Assembly: GCF_934725225.1 (NCBI RefSeq)
Contig: NZ_CAKVAM010000002.1
Coordinates: 1 to 64,000 of the forward strand
DNA from: an uncultured Treponema sp.
Lineage (GTDB): Bacteria; Spirochaetota; Spirochaetia; Treponematales; Treponemataceae
DNA: 64,000 bases
Direction: 5' to 3'
Shown here: positions 39,857 to 47,852 of the stretch, piece after piece
Position numbering within the stretch: the stretch's first letter is position 1
How the letters are laid out: every line of letters starts with the position of its first letter
Translations under genes and position numbers: made by a program
The notes under the pieces: generated by a model
Seen by the model: only the letters and a program-made list of their open reading frames with translations
Told to the model about the DNA's origin: nothing
Databases searched by the model: none

Positions 39857-41143
39857 ATGAAAGATTTTCAGAATGGAATCGAAACGAAATGCATTCATTC
39901 GGGATATGAGCCAAAAAACGGCGAGCCTAGAATGATTCCTATTGTTCAAAGCACAACTTTTAAGTATGACACAAGCGAAGCAATGGGAAAACTTTTTGAC
40001 CTTGAGGCTTCAGGCTATTTTTACAGCAGGCTTCAGAATCCTACAAATGATTATGTGGCTTCGAAAATTGCTGCTCTTGAAGGCGGAACTGCCGCTATGC
40101 TCACTTCTTCCGGCCAGGCTGCAAACTTCTTTGCGGTTTTCAATATTGCAAGCGCGGGCGACCATGTCGTTGTTTCTTCTACAATTTACGGCGGAACTTT
40201 CAACTTGTTCAATGTTACAATGCGTAAAATGGGAATTGATTTTACTTTTTTAGATCCAGAATGTTCAGACGAGGATCTTAATGCGGCTTTTAAACCGAAC
40301 ACAAAAGCTGTTTTCGGCGAGACAATTGCGAATCCGGCTTTGATTGTTTTTGACATCGAGCGTTTTGCAAAAGCGGCGCACAGCCACGGAGTTCCGCTTA
40401 TCGTAGACAATACTTTTGCAACTCCAGTGAATTGCCGTCCGTTTGAATGGGGCGCAGACATTGTAACTCATTCCACAACAAAATATATGGACGGACACGA
40501 TGCGACTATTGGCGGCGCAATTGTTGATTCAGGCAAATTTGACTGGCTTGCAAATGCCCAGAAGTTTCCAGGACTTTGCACTCCAGATGAAAGCTATCAC
40601 GGCGTGGTTTACGCAAAAAAATTTGGAAAAGAAGGCGCGTTTATTACAAAGGCAACAGTTCAGCTTATGAGAGACTTTGGCTCTGTTCAGTCCCCGATGA
40701 ATGCTTACTTTTTAAATCTTGGACTTGAATCCTTGCCGCTTCGTGTTGCCCGCCACTGCGAAAATGCCTTGAAAGTTGCAGAATTTCTTCAGTTGCATAA
40801 AAATGTTTCTTGGGTGAACTATCCCGGATTAAAAGGAAACAAATATTACGAGCTTGCAAAAAAATATATGCCGAACGGAACTTGCGGAGTTATTTCTTTT
40901 GGAGTGAAAGGCGGAAGGCAGGCTGCTGAAAAATTCATGTCGAACCTTAAGCTTGCGATGATTGCAACGCACGTTGCGGACTGCAGGACTTGTGTTCTTC
41001 ACCCTGCAAGTTCAACTCACAGGCAGATGTCGGACGAAGAGCTGAAGGCGGCGGGCGTTTTGCCGGACATGGTAAGACTTTCTGTCGGCGTTGAAAATGT
41101 AAACGATATAATTGCTGATTTAACACAGGCACTGGAGGTTTAA
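39857..41143 (+). CDS. metY: O-acetylhomoserine aminocarboxypropyltransferase (sulfhydrylase)
   Basis: This is a 428-residue Cys/Met-metabolism PLP enzyme that makes homocysteine directly from O-acetylhomoserine and sulfide. Evidence includes the N-terminal ETKCIHSGYEP, YSRLQNPTND, the PLP lysine in THSTTKYMDGHDATIGG, and the C-terminal HVADCRTCVLHPASSTHRQM and VRLSVGVEN. The extended length separates it from cystathionine enzymes (about 380-400). Homocysteine would feed MetH and MetF, encoded at 55-59 kb. ATG 39857 follows TTGAGG. The tautomerase gene starts 2 nt after its stop. Confidence 0.93.
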   Translation: MKDFQNGIETKCIHSGYEPKNGEPRMIPIVQSTTFKYDTSEAMGKLFDLEASGYFYSRLQNPTNDYVASKIAALEGGTAAMLTSSGQAANFFAVFNIASAGDHVVVSSTIYGGTFNLFNVTMRKMGIDFTFLDPECSDEDLNAAFKPNTKAVFGETIANPALIVFDIERFAKAAHSHGVPLIVDNTFATPVNCRPFEWGADIVTHSTTKYMDGHDATIGGAIVDSGKFDWLANAQKFPGLCTPDESYHGVVYAKKFGKEGAFITKATVQLMRDFGSVQSPMNAYFLNLGLESLPLRVARHCENALKVAEFLQLHKNVSWVNYPGLKGNKYYELAKKYMPNGTCGVISFGVKGGRQAAEKFMSNLKLAMIATHVADCRTCVLHPASSTHRQMSDEELKAAGVLPDMVRLSVGVENVNDIIADLTQALEV

Positions 41144-41144
41144 A

Positions 41145-41372
41145 ATGCCGCATATTACAGTTCAAATGTTTCCCGGAAGAAATGACGAAATCAAGAAGAA
41201 TCTTGCAGAAAAACTTGCAAAAGTAGCGAGCGAGGAGCTTGGCAGGGGAATCGAGCATTTTTCTGTTTCTGTAGAAGACATTCCGCAGGACGAATGGAAA
41301 ACTCGTGTTTTTGACAAGATTGTAGACCCGGACAACGAAACTGTTTTTGTAAAGCCTGGCTATACAATGTAG
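41145..41372 (+). CDS. 4-oxalocrotonate tautomerase family protein
   Basis: The 75-residue protein begins Met-Pro, the catalytic Pro1 after methionine removal. It has the tautomerase beta-alpha-beta layout (HITVQMFPGRN, EIKKNLAEKLAKVASEELG, HFSVSVEDIPQDEW). Such proteins form trimers or hexamers acting on enol/keto acids. It starts 2 nt after the metY stop behind GGAGGTTTAAA, so it is co-translated with metY. A physiological substrate cannot be named; the position before aroF suggests phenylpyruvate-like or 2-oxobutyrate-like keto acids only as speculation. Confidence 0.88.
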   Translation: MPHITVQMFPGRNDEIKKNLAEKLAKVASEELGRGIEHFSVSVEDIPQDEWKTRVFDKIVDPDNETVFVKPGYTM

Positions 41373-41393
41373 CCGGATATAAAAATGTTTTTG

Positions 41394-41422
41394 TTGACAG
41401 TATCAGTTTTGCATGATATATT
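41394..41422 (+). promoter_or_regulatory. aroF-tyrA promoter
   Basis: TTGACA (41394-41399), 17 bp and TATATT (41417-41422). The expected start point (about 41429) is adjacent to the ATG of the leader peptide at 41430, so the leader mRNA has essentially no 5' untranslated region. Confidence 0.85.
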
Positions 41423-41429
41423 TTCTACT

Positions 41430-41534
41430 ATGAAAAACACAACCCGTTGGGCAGTAATTATCAATATCTCATCGTTGGCTTACCTTTACTTTAGCTTTTA
41501 TTGGTTTTCTCGTGCCTTGCGGAAGTTTCGCTAG
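41430..41534 (+). CDS. Aromatic-rich attenuation leader peptide upstream of aroF
   Basis: This 34-codon ORF is too short for routine gene calling. It contains Trp7 and the run YLYFSFYWF at residues 18-26, with seven aromatic residues in nine codons (three Tyr, three Phe, one Trp), plus Phe33. Its stop (TAG, 41532-41534) overlaps a hairpin and lies just past the antiterminator strand. It precedes the gene for the first enzyme of aromatic biosynthesis, and a terminator follows. This is the layout of the trp and pheA leaders of enterobacteria. No Shine-Dalgarno sequence precedes the ATG; the promoter puts the ATG at the mRNA end, so the peptide is probably translated from a leaderless mRNA. The product is expected to act in cis by being translated rather than as a protein. 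Confidence 0.85.
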   Translation: MKNTTRWAVIINISSLAYLYFSFYWFSRALRKFR

Positions 41535-41609
41535 ATAATAGCGAGCATTGTGTTTGCCGTATAACTGGTAAAATAATGGAGCCTTCCGCAGTGGAAGGCT
41601 CTTTTTTTT
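41518..41609 (+). promoter_or_regulatory. Transcription attenuator of aroF-tyrA (antiterminator and terminator)
   Basis: Three structures compete. The terminator pairs GAGCCTTCC (41579-41587) with GGAAGGCTC (41593-41601) and is followed by T8. The antiterminator pairs TGCGGAAG (41518-41525) with CTTCCGCA (41583-41590), which removes the terminator's 5' arm. A third hairpin, TCGCTA (41528-41533) with TAGCGA (41539-41544), spans the leader stop codon. A ribosome stalled at codons 18-26 (41481-41507) leaves 41518-41525 free, so aroF is transcribed. A ribosome reaching the stop codon masks that strand, so the terminator forms. Pairings are seen directly; the mechanism is inferred. Confidence 0.8.
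41579..41609 (+). terminator. Attenuator terminator hairpin before aroF
   Basis: A perfect 9-bp stem, 5-nt loop and eight T lie 31 nt upstream of the aroF ATG and before its ribosome binding site, so termination here prevents aroF expression. Confidence 0.9.
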
Positions 41610-41640
41610 GCCCGGCAGTTTTAATCTTGGAGGTTTTTGT

Positions 41641-42675
41641 ATGATAGTGATTTTAAAGAAAGGCGCATCAGAGCCGGCAATCAATGAATTTGTTGAAGAA
41701 GTTAAGCAGAAAGGTCTTGGCGTTCATATTTCAACTGGAGTAGACAAGACTATTATTGGTCTTTTGGGCGACACTTCAAAACTTGTTCCAGAGGATTTTC
41801 TTGCAAATGATATAGTTGAAACTGCGGAGCGTGTCAGCGCGCCGTACAAAATGGCAAGCCGTTCATTCCACCCGGAAAACACAGTTGTCTGCATCGGAGC
41901 AGGACAGAGCGGCGTTATTGAATGTAAAATTGGAGACGGAAAAACTGTTCCTGTAATCGCAGGTCCTTGCGCAGTTGAAACTGAAGGTCAGATTATGGAT
42001 GCGGCGTTTGCTGTAAAAAAAGCCGGAGCAAGAATTTTACGTGGCGGTGCATACAAGCCAAGAACTTCACCTTATAGTTTTCAGGGACTTGGAAAAGAAG
42101 GTATAAAGCTTCTTGAAAAAGCAAAGAAAGAAACTGGGCTTCCAATCTGTACTGAACTTATGGCAATCAGCGAACTTAAGAATTTTGAAAATGTTGACTT
42201 GATTCAGGTTGGAGCAAGAAACTTTCAGAACTTTGATCTTTTGAAGGAACTTGGAAAATTCAACAAGCCTGTTTTGCTCAAGCGCGGTCTTTCTGGAACA
42301 ATCAACGAGCTTTTGATGAGCGCGGAATATATAATGGCCAACGGAAACGAAAATGTCATTCTTTGCGAACGCGGAATCAGAACTTATGACGGCTACACAC
42401 GCAACTGCCTTGACGTGAGCGCAGTTCCTTATCTTCATAAAGTTTCCCACTTGCCGGTTGTAATTGACCCAAGCCATGCCTGCGGAATCAGATGGATGGT
42501 TGGAACTCTTGCCCAGTCTGCTGTTGCCGCTGGTGCTGACGGACTTGAAATTGAAGTTCACTGTTGCCCTGAAAAAGCCTGGAGCGATGCAAGCCAGCAG
42601 CTTCCGCCTAGCCAGTTTGAAGAGCTTATGGTTAAGCTTGGAAAATACGCGGCTGTTGAAGGAAAAACTATGTAA
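41641..42675 (+). CDS. aroF: 3-deoxy-7-phosphoheptulonate (DAHP) synthase, type I-beta with N-terminal regulatory domain
   Basis: The 344-residue enzyme catalyses the first committed step of aromatic biosynthesis, condensing PEP with erythrose-4-phosphate. Residues about 1-68 form the ferredoxin-like (ACT-like) regulatory domain (MIVILKKGASEPAINEFVEE), as in the Thermotoga enzyme, which is feedback-inhibited by Tyr/Phe. The catalytic barrel shows IAGPCAVE, LRGGAYKPRTSPYSFQG, QVGARNFQN, LLKRGLSGTI, CERGIRTYDGYTRN and VIDPSHACGIR. The start is the ATG at 41641 behind CTTGGAGG; an extension to 41608 overlaps the attenuator T run. Control is thus predicted at two levels, attenuation and allostery. 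tyrA follows after 66 bp. Confidence 0.95.
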   Translation: MIVILKKGASEPAINEFVEEVKQKGLGVHISTGVDKTIIGLLGDTSKLVPEDFLANDIVETAERVSAPYKMASRSFHPENTVVCIGAGQSGVIECKIGDGKTVPVIAGPCAVETEGQIMDAAFAVKKAGARILRGGAYKPRTSPYSFQGLGKEGIKLLEKAKKETGLPICTELMAISELKNFENVDLIQVGARNFQNFDLLKELGKFNKPVLLKRGLSGTINELLMSAEYIMANGNENVILCERGIRTYDGYTRNCLDVSAVPYLHKVSHLPVVIDPSHACGIRWMVGTLAQSAVAAGADGLEIEVHCCPEKAWSDASQQLPPSQFEELMVKLGKYAAVEGKTM

Positions 42676-42741
42676 AAAAAATGCCGGATGCTTCGTAAGA
42701 AAAATGAAGTTCCGGCAGCTCAACAATAGAAGGATTTCAAA

Positions 42742-43635
42742 TTGAAAAATTTATCAGACTTGACTTATGGAATTGTTGGATTCGGACTTATGGGCGGTTC
42801 TCTTGGAAAGGCAATCAGGGAAAATGTGCTTTCAGTTTCTTCTGCCAGCGGAAAAATTTTTGCTGCGGACATAAACGAAGCTTCCCTTTCCTTGGCGAGA
42901 GAGCAGCACATTGCGGATGAAACTTTTCTCATCAGCGAAGTTGACTCTATGCTTTGCCAGTGCGACTTTGTTTTTGTGTGCCTTTATCCTCATGCGACTT
43001 TGGAATTTTTAATTCAGCACAAAAACGATTTTAAGTCTGGCTCAATTGTAACGGATATAAGCGGAGTCAAGTCTGAAATATTTTCGCATTTGAATGAAAT
43101 TCTTTCCGGCGGATTTGATTTTATTCCGGGGCATCCGATGGCTGGCAGCGAAAAGGAAGGCTACGCAAATTCCTGTGGTTCAATTTTTAAAGATCATAAC
43201 TACATTTTAATGCCGCTCAAGCAGAACAAGAGCGAAAATCTGGAGCTTTTTAAGCAGCTTATTTCACTTATGGGATTTACCCGGATTGTAGAAACTGACG
43301 CTTTTGTTCATGACCATAAAATTGCGTTTACTTCCCAGCTTTGCCATGTTATTGCGAGCGCGCTTGTTGACAGTGCGGAAGATTCCAAGATAACGGCTTT
43401 TGGCGGCGGAAGCTTTGAGGACTTAACTAGAATCGCCATGATTAATGCGCCTTTGTGGACGGAACTTTTTCTTGCAAATAAAAAAGAGCTTCTGCTTCAC
43501 ATTGAAAACTTTGAAAAATCCCTGAACGAACTAAAGGGCTTTATAGAAAAAAGCGACGCTTCTTCCTTGAAGTCTTACCTTGAAAATGTCCGTGAAAAGC
43601 GCATTTCCATGAGCCGCATAGAAGTAAAAGTGTAA
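42742..43635 (+). CDS. tyrA: Prephenate dehydrogenase
   Basis: The 297-residue NAD(P)-dependent enzyme converts prephenate to 4-hydroxyphenylpyruvate on the tyrosine branch. The Rossmann motif GIVGFGLMGGSLGKAI is at residues 10-25. TDISGVKSEI, FIPGHPMAGSEKEGY and the active-site-associated HDHKIAFTSQLCHVIASAL follow. No C-terminal ACT domain is present, so feedback control is likely upstream at AroF and the attenuator. The start is TTG behind AGAAGGA. It is the second gene of the attenuated operon and converges on the cyclase gene 29 bp away. Confidence 0.93.
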   Translation: MKNLSDLTYGIVGFGLMGGSLGKAIRENVLSVSSASGKIFAADINEASLSLAREQHIADETFLISEVDSMLCQCDFVFVCLYPHATLEFLIQHKNDFKSGSIVTDISGVKSEIFSHLNEILSGGFDFIPGHPMAGSEKEGYANSCGSIFKDHNYILMPLKQNKSENLELFKQLISLMGFTRIVETDAFVHDHKIAFTSQLCHVIASALVDSAEDSKITAFGGGSFEDLTRIAMINAPLWTELFLANKKELLLHIENFEKSLNELKGFIEKSDASSLKSYLENVREKRISMSRIEVKV

Positions 43636-43664
43636 AGTTTAAAAGCAAATTTGATACAGCCTCT

Positions 43665-45806
43665 TTACTTCTGAAGCAGTTTGAAAACTCCATCGTCTGG
43701 ATTGAATTCAACTCCTTCGTAATCACTTTCTTTTGGAAAAGTTCCTTTAAGAAAATAGCAATCAAGAAGATGAATGTAATATTTTGCAACGTTGTCAGTG
43801 CTGTTTTTTTCCGCAAGTGAAGAAAATAGTTCTTTTGCTTTTGTGTAGTTTCTTTTATTAAATTCAGCCATTGCATTTTCCCAGCTCTGCATATAATCAA
43901 GAAGTTCGGGAGAGGCAAGCGATTTTTCTTCAATCAGTTCATAAAGTCCAATCGGTGTGTTGATGTTTACAACCCGCACACGGTCAAGGGAACGCACAAC
44001 AAATCTGTCGCCAAGCAATTCTTTTGTGCTTTGGCTTATAAGAATTCCGTTTGTGTGATACTGCTTGTTGACACCTTCAAGTCGGGACGCAAGATTTACA
44101 TTGTTGCCCATCATTGTATAATTCTTTTTCTTTTCTGAGCCAAAATAGCCTGCAATCATTTCACCTGAATTAATTCCGATTCTAGTGAAAATTGTCTTGC
44201 TGTTTGCCACAAGAGTTTTAAATGCAGAATACAAGGATTCTTCCATCCATGAAGGCTTAGGATTTTGCGAATATCGGATAATATCTTGATTCATTACTTG
44301 TTCTGCCTTTTTCATTTTTATTGCGGCGGCACACGCGTGAACTGCATGGTCTTGCATTGCAACTGGCGCGCCGACAAGAGCAACAATCGCATCTCCTTCG
44401 TATTTATCAACAGTTCCTTTTTCATCAATTATGATGTCAGACATTTTTGTAAGATAAAAGTTTAGAAGGCAGCCAAGCTCTTTTGCTGTGAGCAGCTCGC
44501 TAAAGGATGAAAACTTTTGAATGTCTGTAAAAATCGCCGACATTTCAAATTCTTTTCCGCCCAATGTAAACGAAGAAGAGTCATTTATAATTTGATTGAC
44601 AACATCTTTTGAAAGGCACTGGCTGAACGCAGAACGGATAAAGCGTTTTTGCTTTCCTTCTACAGACAAGCTTACAACAACACTTGCCATTTCTGAAATA
44701 ACAAAAGCGAACAAAGGCGCAATCATTAAAATCCAAATTCCGTTGTTGAACAAAATTACAGGCACAAGAATTGAAACTGCAATTCCAGCAAATATTCCTG
44801 CTGAAATAAAAAATGCAGAAAACCGCGGAGAAATTTTTTCACTTATGACAGCAAACAAAGACGCAAAGAATGCCAGCGCAACCAGCCATAAAAGAGAAAT
44901 GCAGAATGGAACTTTTTTTATAAAGCTTTCTGTAAGGTAATTGTCCAAAGTTGTAATATGAATTCCAACTCCAGGGTAAACTTGTGAAACCGGCGTTGAG
45001 CAAATGTCAAAAAGTCCCGGAGCATAATATGCGCAGAAAATATAAAGGTCATTAAAATCTTCTGGAGACAAAACGCCTTCCTTTCCTTGCAGCCAAAGTT
45101 CATGGCTTTCAAGAATATCTTTTGCGCTGTATGGAAAATAATCGTCTATGGATTTTGTAAAACGCAAAAGGGCAGTGTTGTTGCCTACTACAGGAATAGA
45201 AGAGAAGTCAGGAGTTTCTTCATTTAAGAAAAGAGGTGCAAGTCCGAGCGTTGGATATTCAGTTCCATTAAATGTGTCAAAAAGGCGAGTGCGGCGGATA
45301 ATATCATCGCTGTCTTTTGCGCTTGTAATGTTTCCTAGAAGGGCGGCATTGTCATTGATTGGCTTTACAGGCATTAAAGTTTTTCCGTAGTCATCTGCGG
45401 AATAAAAAAATGTCTGTATAACTTTTTTGCTTTTTGCCTCTGCCACGCCCAAAGCAATGTCATCTTCCTCTCCATATACAGAAGGCTCTGTGTAAAGAAT
45501 ATCGAATGTGATTGCCTTAGGATTTCCGGCTGAAATAAAATCAATCATTCTTCCATAAGCTTCTCTAGGCCAAGGCCATGACCAGTTGTATTTTTCTTTT
45601 GCCCAGTCAATGCTTTCTTGGTCAACAATAATCAGACATATTTCTTCGCAAGGCTGTTTGTATTTTGCCGCGTTTATCATGCGAAGGTCATAGGACTTGT
45701 TTTCAAAAGCATTGAATAATCCTGAAAAATGAAAAACTAAAGTTATCAGAATGCTTGAAAGGGCAATGATTATGGCTCTTGTCCAAAGCTTATGTTTTTG
45801 GTTCAT
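43665..45806 (-). CDS. CHASE2-domain class III adenylate cyclase
   Basis: This is a 713-residue membrane receptor cyclase. TM1 (about 10-30) precedes an extracytoplasmic CHASE2 sensor (about 40-300: YDLRMINAAK, FDILYTEPS, PYSAKDIL). Three further helices (about 300-375) lead to the cyclase domain (about 415-580). Metal aspartates are in IFTDIQKFS and KYEGDAIVAL. The base-selecting Lys (VDKYEGD) and Thr (NYTMMGNNVNLASRLE) indicate ATP and class IIIb, and the transition-state Asn and Arg are in VNLASRLE. A TPR-like tail (about 640-700) follows. It should make cAMP in response to an envelope signal. It starts 1 nt after the M48 protease gene. Confidence 0.92.
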   Translation of the reverse strand: MNQKHKLWTRAIIIALSSILITLVFHFSGLFNAFENKSYDLRMINAAKYKQPCEEICLIIVDQESIDWAKEKYNWSWPWPREAYGRMIDFISAGNPKAITFDILYTEPSVYGEEDDIALGVAEAKSKKVIQTFFYSADDYGKTLMPVKPINDNAALLGNITSAKDSDDIIRRTRLFDTFNGTEYPTLGLAPLFLNEETPDFSSIPVVGNNTALLRFTKSIDDYFPYSAKDILESHELWLQGKEGVLSPEDFNDLYIFCAYYAPGLFDICSTPVSQVYPGVGIHITTLDNYLTESFIKKVPFCISLLWLVALAFFASLFAVISEKISPRFSAFFISAGIFAGIAVSILVPVILFNNGIWILMIAPLFAFVISEMASVVVSLSVEGKQKRFIRSAFSQCLSKDVVNQIINDSSSFTLGGKEFEMSAIFTDIQKFSSFSELLTAKELGCLLNFYLTKMSDIIIDEKGTVDKYEGDAIVALVGAPVAMQDHAVHACAAAIKMKKAEQVMNQDIIRYSQNPKPSWMEESLYSAFKTLVANSKTIFTRIGINSGEMIAGYFGSEKKKNYTMMGNNVNLASRLEGVNKQYHTNGILISQSTKELLGDRFVVRSLDRVRVVNINTPIGLYELIEEKSLASPELLDYMQSWENAMAEFNKRNYTKAKELFSSLAEKNSTDNVAKYYIHLLDCYFLKGTFPKESDYEGVEFNPDDGVFKLLQK

Positions 45807-45807
45807 G

Positions 45808-46749
45808 TTATTTTATTCCTGCTAAAGCGTTTTCAAATCTTGACTGGCGGACATCTCTACTGATTCCTGTAAAAGTAAAATTTTTAAGAACCTTTTGCAC
45901 GCTGTTGATTCTGGTTTCTGGCTTTGGATGAGTTTTTCCCCAGCCTGAATCTTCTCCGCTGCTTTTTGTTTTGAGCATTTTCAGGACATCAGTCAAGGCG
46001 TTTGGATCATAGCCTGCATCTGCCATAAGCGAAACTGCTTTCTCGTCAGCTTTGAATTCCTGGCCTTTTGTGTATCCAGTTTCTGTAATGACATTCATCA
46101 TTGAAATGCTGGAACTGGTAAGAAAATCCGCGGACTGCTTTTCCTCTTGATTAAGATTTGAAAACTGCTTTGTGTAGTTTTTTGCCATCATTGCGGAATT
46201 TGAAATTGCTTCTGTTGTTCTTACAGTCTTGATTGCTGTGGTTGCGTGCTTAAGCTGGATGTGCGCAATTTCATGTGCAATGATTGCCGCGACTTCATCT
46301 TCTGAATTGCAGCATTTCAAAATTCCTGTTGTAATAAAAATGTGCCCGCCGCTTGTAGACAGTGCATTGATTTCATCCGAGTCAAGAATCGCAACGCAGT
46401 AATCCTTGTAGATTTTTGGCGTGTCGGAATTCATTGTGATTGCTTTGCAAATTTTATTAACATAAGCAGTTGCTTTTGGAGATGCCGTGTAAAGCTTGTA
46501 TTCTGTAAGAACATTGGATGCAACAGTTCTTCCGATAAAATATGAGTCCTGCGTTGTAATAGGCTCTGTTGCCCTGTCTATTGATTCAACTGTGCTGCTA
46601 GCTTGCTCAAGTGTTTTCTTTATATCCTGAGTTTTTTGAACAGCGGAATTGACTTTGTTTAATGCGCCAAAAATATCAGCGGAAAATGCGGCTAAAGAAA
46701 CTGATGAAAAAATGCAAACACACAAAATTTTTTTTGATAGCTTTTTCAT
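45808..46749 (-). CDS. M48-family metalloprotease (periplasmic, BepA/LoiP-like)
   Basis: The 313-residue protein has a signal peptide (ILCVCIFSSVSLAAFSA), a helical segment, and the zinc-protease core: HIFITTGILKCCNSEDEVAAI precedes HEIAH (HExxH, about residue 155), and the third ligand glutamate is in the GQEFKADEKAV region. It ends in a short domain with GKTHPKPETRI, where the SxHP-type loop is normally KTHP or STHP. BepA-like enzymes degrade misassembled outer-membrane proteins. The start overlaps the SH3 gene stop (TAATG) and follows GGAGG. It is translationally linked to an SH3 protein and a receptor cyclase. Confidence 0.9.
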   Translation of the reverse strand: MKKLSKKILCVCIFSSVSLAAFSADIFGALNKVNSAVQKTQDIKKTLEQASSTVESIDRATEPITTQDSYFIGRTVASNVLTEYKLYTASPKATAYVNKICKAITMNSDTPKIYKDYCVAILDSDEINALSTSGGHIFITTGILKCCNSEDEVAAIIAHEIAHIQLKHATTAIKTVRTTEAISNSAMMAKNYTKQFSNLNQEEKQSADFLTSSSISMMNVITETGYTKGQEFKADEKAVSLMADAGYDPNALTDVLKMLKTKSSGEDSGWGKTHPKPETRINSVQKVLKNFTFTGISRDVRQSRFENALAGIK

Positions 46750-47225
46750 TATTCTTCACCTCCGGCATTGAGCTGGCCTTCTTTTATAAAAGCAATGGCA
46801 TCTTTTTCTGAACAGGCATTTGCTTCAATTTTATCAACTTGTGCATACGAAATTTCATTTGCCTGGCTGTAAACTTTTTCAAAAGCCTTGTCCATTCCTT
46901 TTCCTGCAAGCCCAAGCTCTTTTGCATTTGCTGAAGTTTTTCCGCTGGTATTTACAATCAGCTTTTTTGCTGTTAAAGACGAATTTGGAAGCCAGCCTTC
47001 AATTTTTCCATCCTCAGATGAAATGAAAGACCATGATTTTCCTTTTGAAGTAACTTTGACTTTATCGCCAAGCTTTAAAGTTCCTGCGCTGGACGCAAAC
47101 TGGGATGCCTTGACTCTGACAATCGCTGAATCCACCTGCACATACTGCGGCTTTGGCTCTGCGGCAAATGCAGAAGAAATATTCAGCGCCATAACTGATA
47201 AAAAAATAACTTTGATTTTACTCAT
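46749..47225 (-). CDS. Secreted SH3-domain protein
   Basis: The 158-residue protein has a signal peptide (VIFLSVMALNISSAFA) and one bacterial SH3 (SH3b-type) domain at about 27-90 (VQVDSAIVRVKASQFASSAG, KLGDKVKVTSKGKSWSFI, GWLPNSSL), a fold that often contacts peptidoglycan. A helical tail (about 100-158) follows. The ATG at 47225 is selected because TATACT lies 6 nt before it; the in-frame TTG at 47231 abuts that box. It is first in the three-gene operon with the M48 protease and CHASE2 cyclase. Confidence 0.82.
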   Translation of the reverse strand: MSKIKVIFLSVMALNISSAFAAEPKPQYVQVDSAIVRVKASQFASSAGTLKLGDKVKVTSKGKSWSFISSEDGKIEGWLPNSSLTAKKLIVNTSGKTSANAKELGLAGKGMDKAFEKVYSQANEISYAQVDKIEANACSEKDAIAFIKEGQLNAGGEE

Positions 47226-47231
47226 GCCCAA

Positions 47232-47259
47232 AGTATAGCATTGTAACTGCTTGTGTTAA
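47232..47259 (-). promoter_or_regulatory. Promoter of the SH3-M48-cyclase operon (leaderless)
   Basis: Minus-strand TTAACA (47259-47254), 16 bp and TATACT (47237-47232), then 6 nt and the ATG at 47225. Confidence 0.55.
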
Positions 47260-47293
47260 ATAGTAAAGATGAGAAAATTTGTATGTACCTGCA

Positions 47294-47539
47294 TTATGGA
47301 GCGGTCTTTATTGAATTAAAATACAAATCGTCGGGGCAGATGTCCTGTCCGTTTGCCCATTCGATGTTGAATCCGTTTGGACGCACGGTCTTAAAGTAGG
47401 AAAGATTTTTCAGTTCACCGAACCAGGATCCTTTAATGTACGGTTTTACATCAAAAAGCCTTGTTTCTCCGTTGTCAAATCTTAAATTGAGTTTATAGTC
47501 ATTTTCAGGAGTTACGTTTATTACTGTTGGTCTTAGCAT
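47294..47539 (-). CDS. DUF2442 family protein
   Basis: This 81-residue protein has the DUF2442 pattern: VTPENDYKLNLRFDNGETRLFDVKPYI, then a tryptophan-containing turn, and NGFNIEWANGQDICPDDLYFNS at the end. It lies 11 bp after a DUF4160 gene, a pairing found repeatedly in bacteria and sometimes discussed as toxin-antitoxin-like; the biochemical role is unknown. Start ATG 47539 follows GCGAGG. The pair sits beside the restriction-modification gene in an accessory segment. Confidence 0.85.
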   Translation of the reverse strand: MLRPTVINVTPENDYKLNLRFDNGETRLFDVKPYIKGSWFGELKNLSYFKTVRPNGFNIEWANGQDICPDDLYFNSIKTAP

Positions 47540-47550
47540 ATTCAGCCTCG

Positions 47551-47817
47551 CTATTTTAACGGATCAATTTTGAAGAACTGCTCGCCTTCGTCAAGAAGCC
47601 GCCAGTTTGCCTGCAAGTCTTCCTTGTGAATTTCAATCCATGCCTCAACAAGTTTTTTCTTTGCGGCTGGAATTTTCCCTTCGAGTTGCTCTCCTTCCAG
47701 TGAGAACACGGATTCATCATCACCGCAAATGACGTGGATATGCGGAACATGATGCTTTCCACCATGCTCACTTTGCATTCTGATTATAATTCCATAAAAC
47801 ATTGAGATTACAGGCAT
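47551..47817 (-). CDS. DUF4160 family protein
   Basis: This 88-residue protein shows DUF4160 hallmarks: MPVISMFYGIIIRM at the N-terminus, then HHVPHIHVICGDDESVFSL, and a C-terminal helix with VEAWIEIHKEDLQANW. The conserved HxPHxH histidines suggest metal or nucleic-acid binding. ATG 47817 follows AAGGAGG. It is the upstream partner of DUF2442. The gene is followed, in the pair, by the SH3 operon promoter region and is 35 bp downstream of the MmeI-like gene. Confidence 0.87.
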   Translation of the reverse strand: MPVISMFYGIIIRMQSEHGGKHHVPHIHVICGDDESVFSLEGEQLEGKIPAAKKKLVEAWIEIHKEDLQANWRLLDEGEQFFKIDPLK

Positions 47818-47852
47818 TTTTGATTCCTCCTTGCTGTAAATATAGCACAGTT

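Noticed and set aside
41430..41609. T-box or aromatic riboswitch upstream of aroF
   Set aside because: The region is only about 210 nt and lacks a T-box sequence or a long specifier stem. The coding leader with aromatic codons explains the terminator better.
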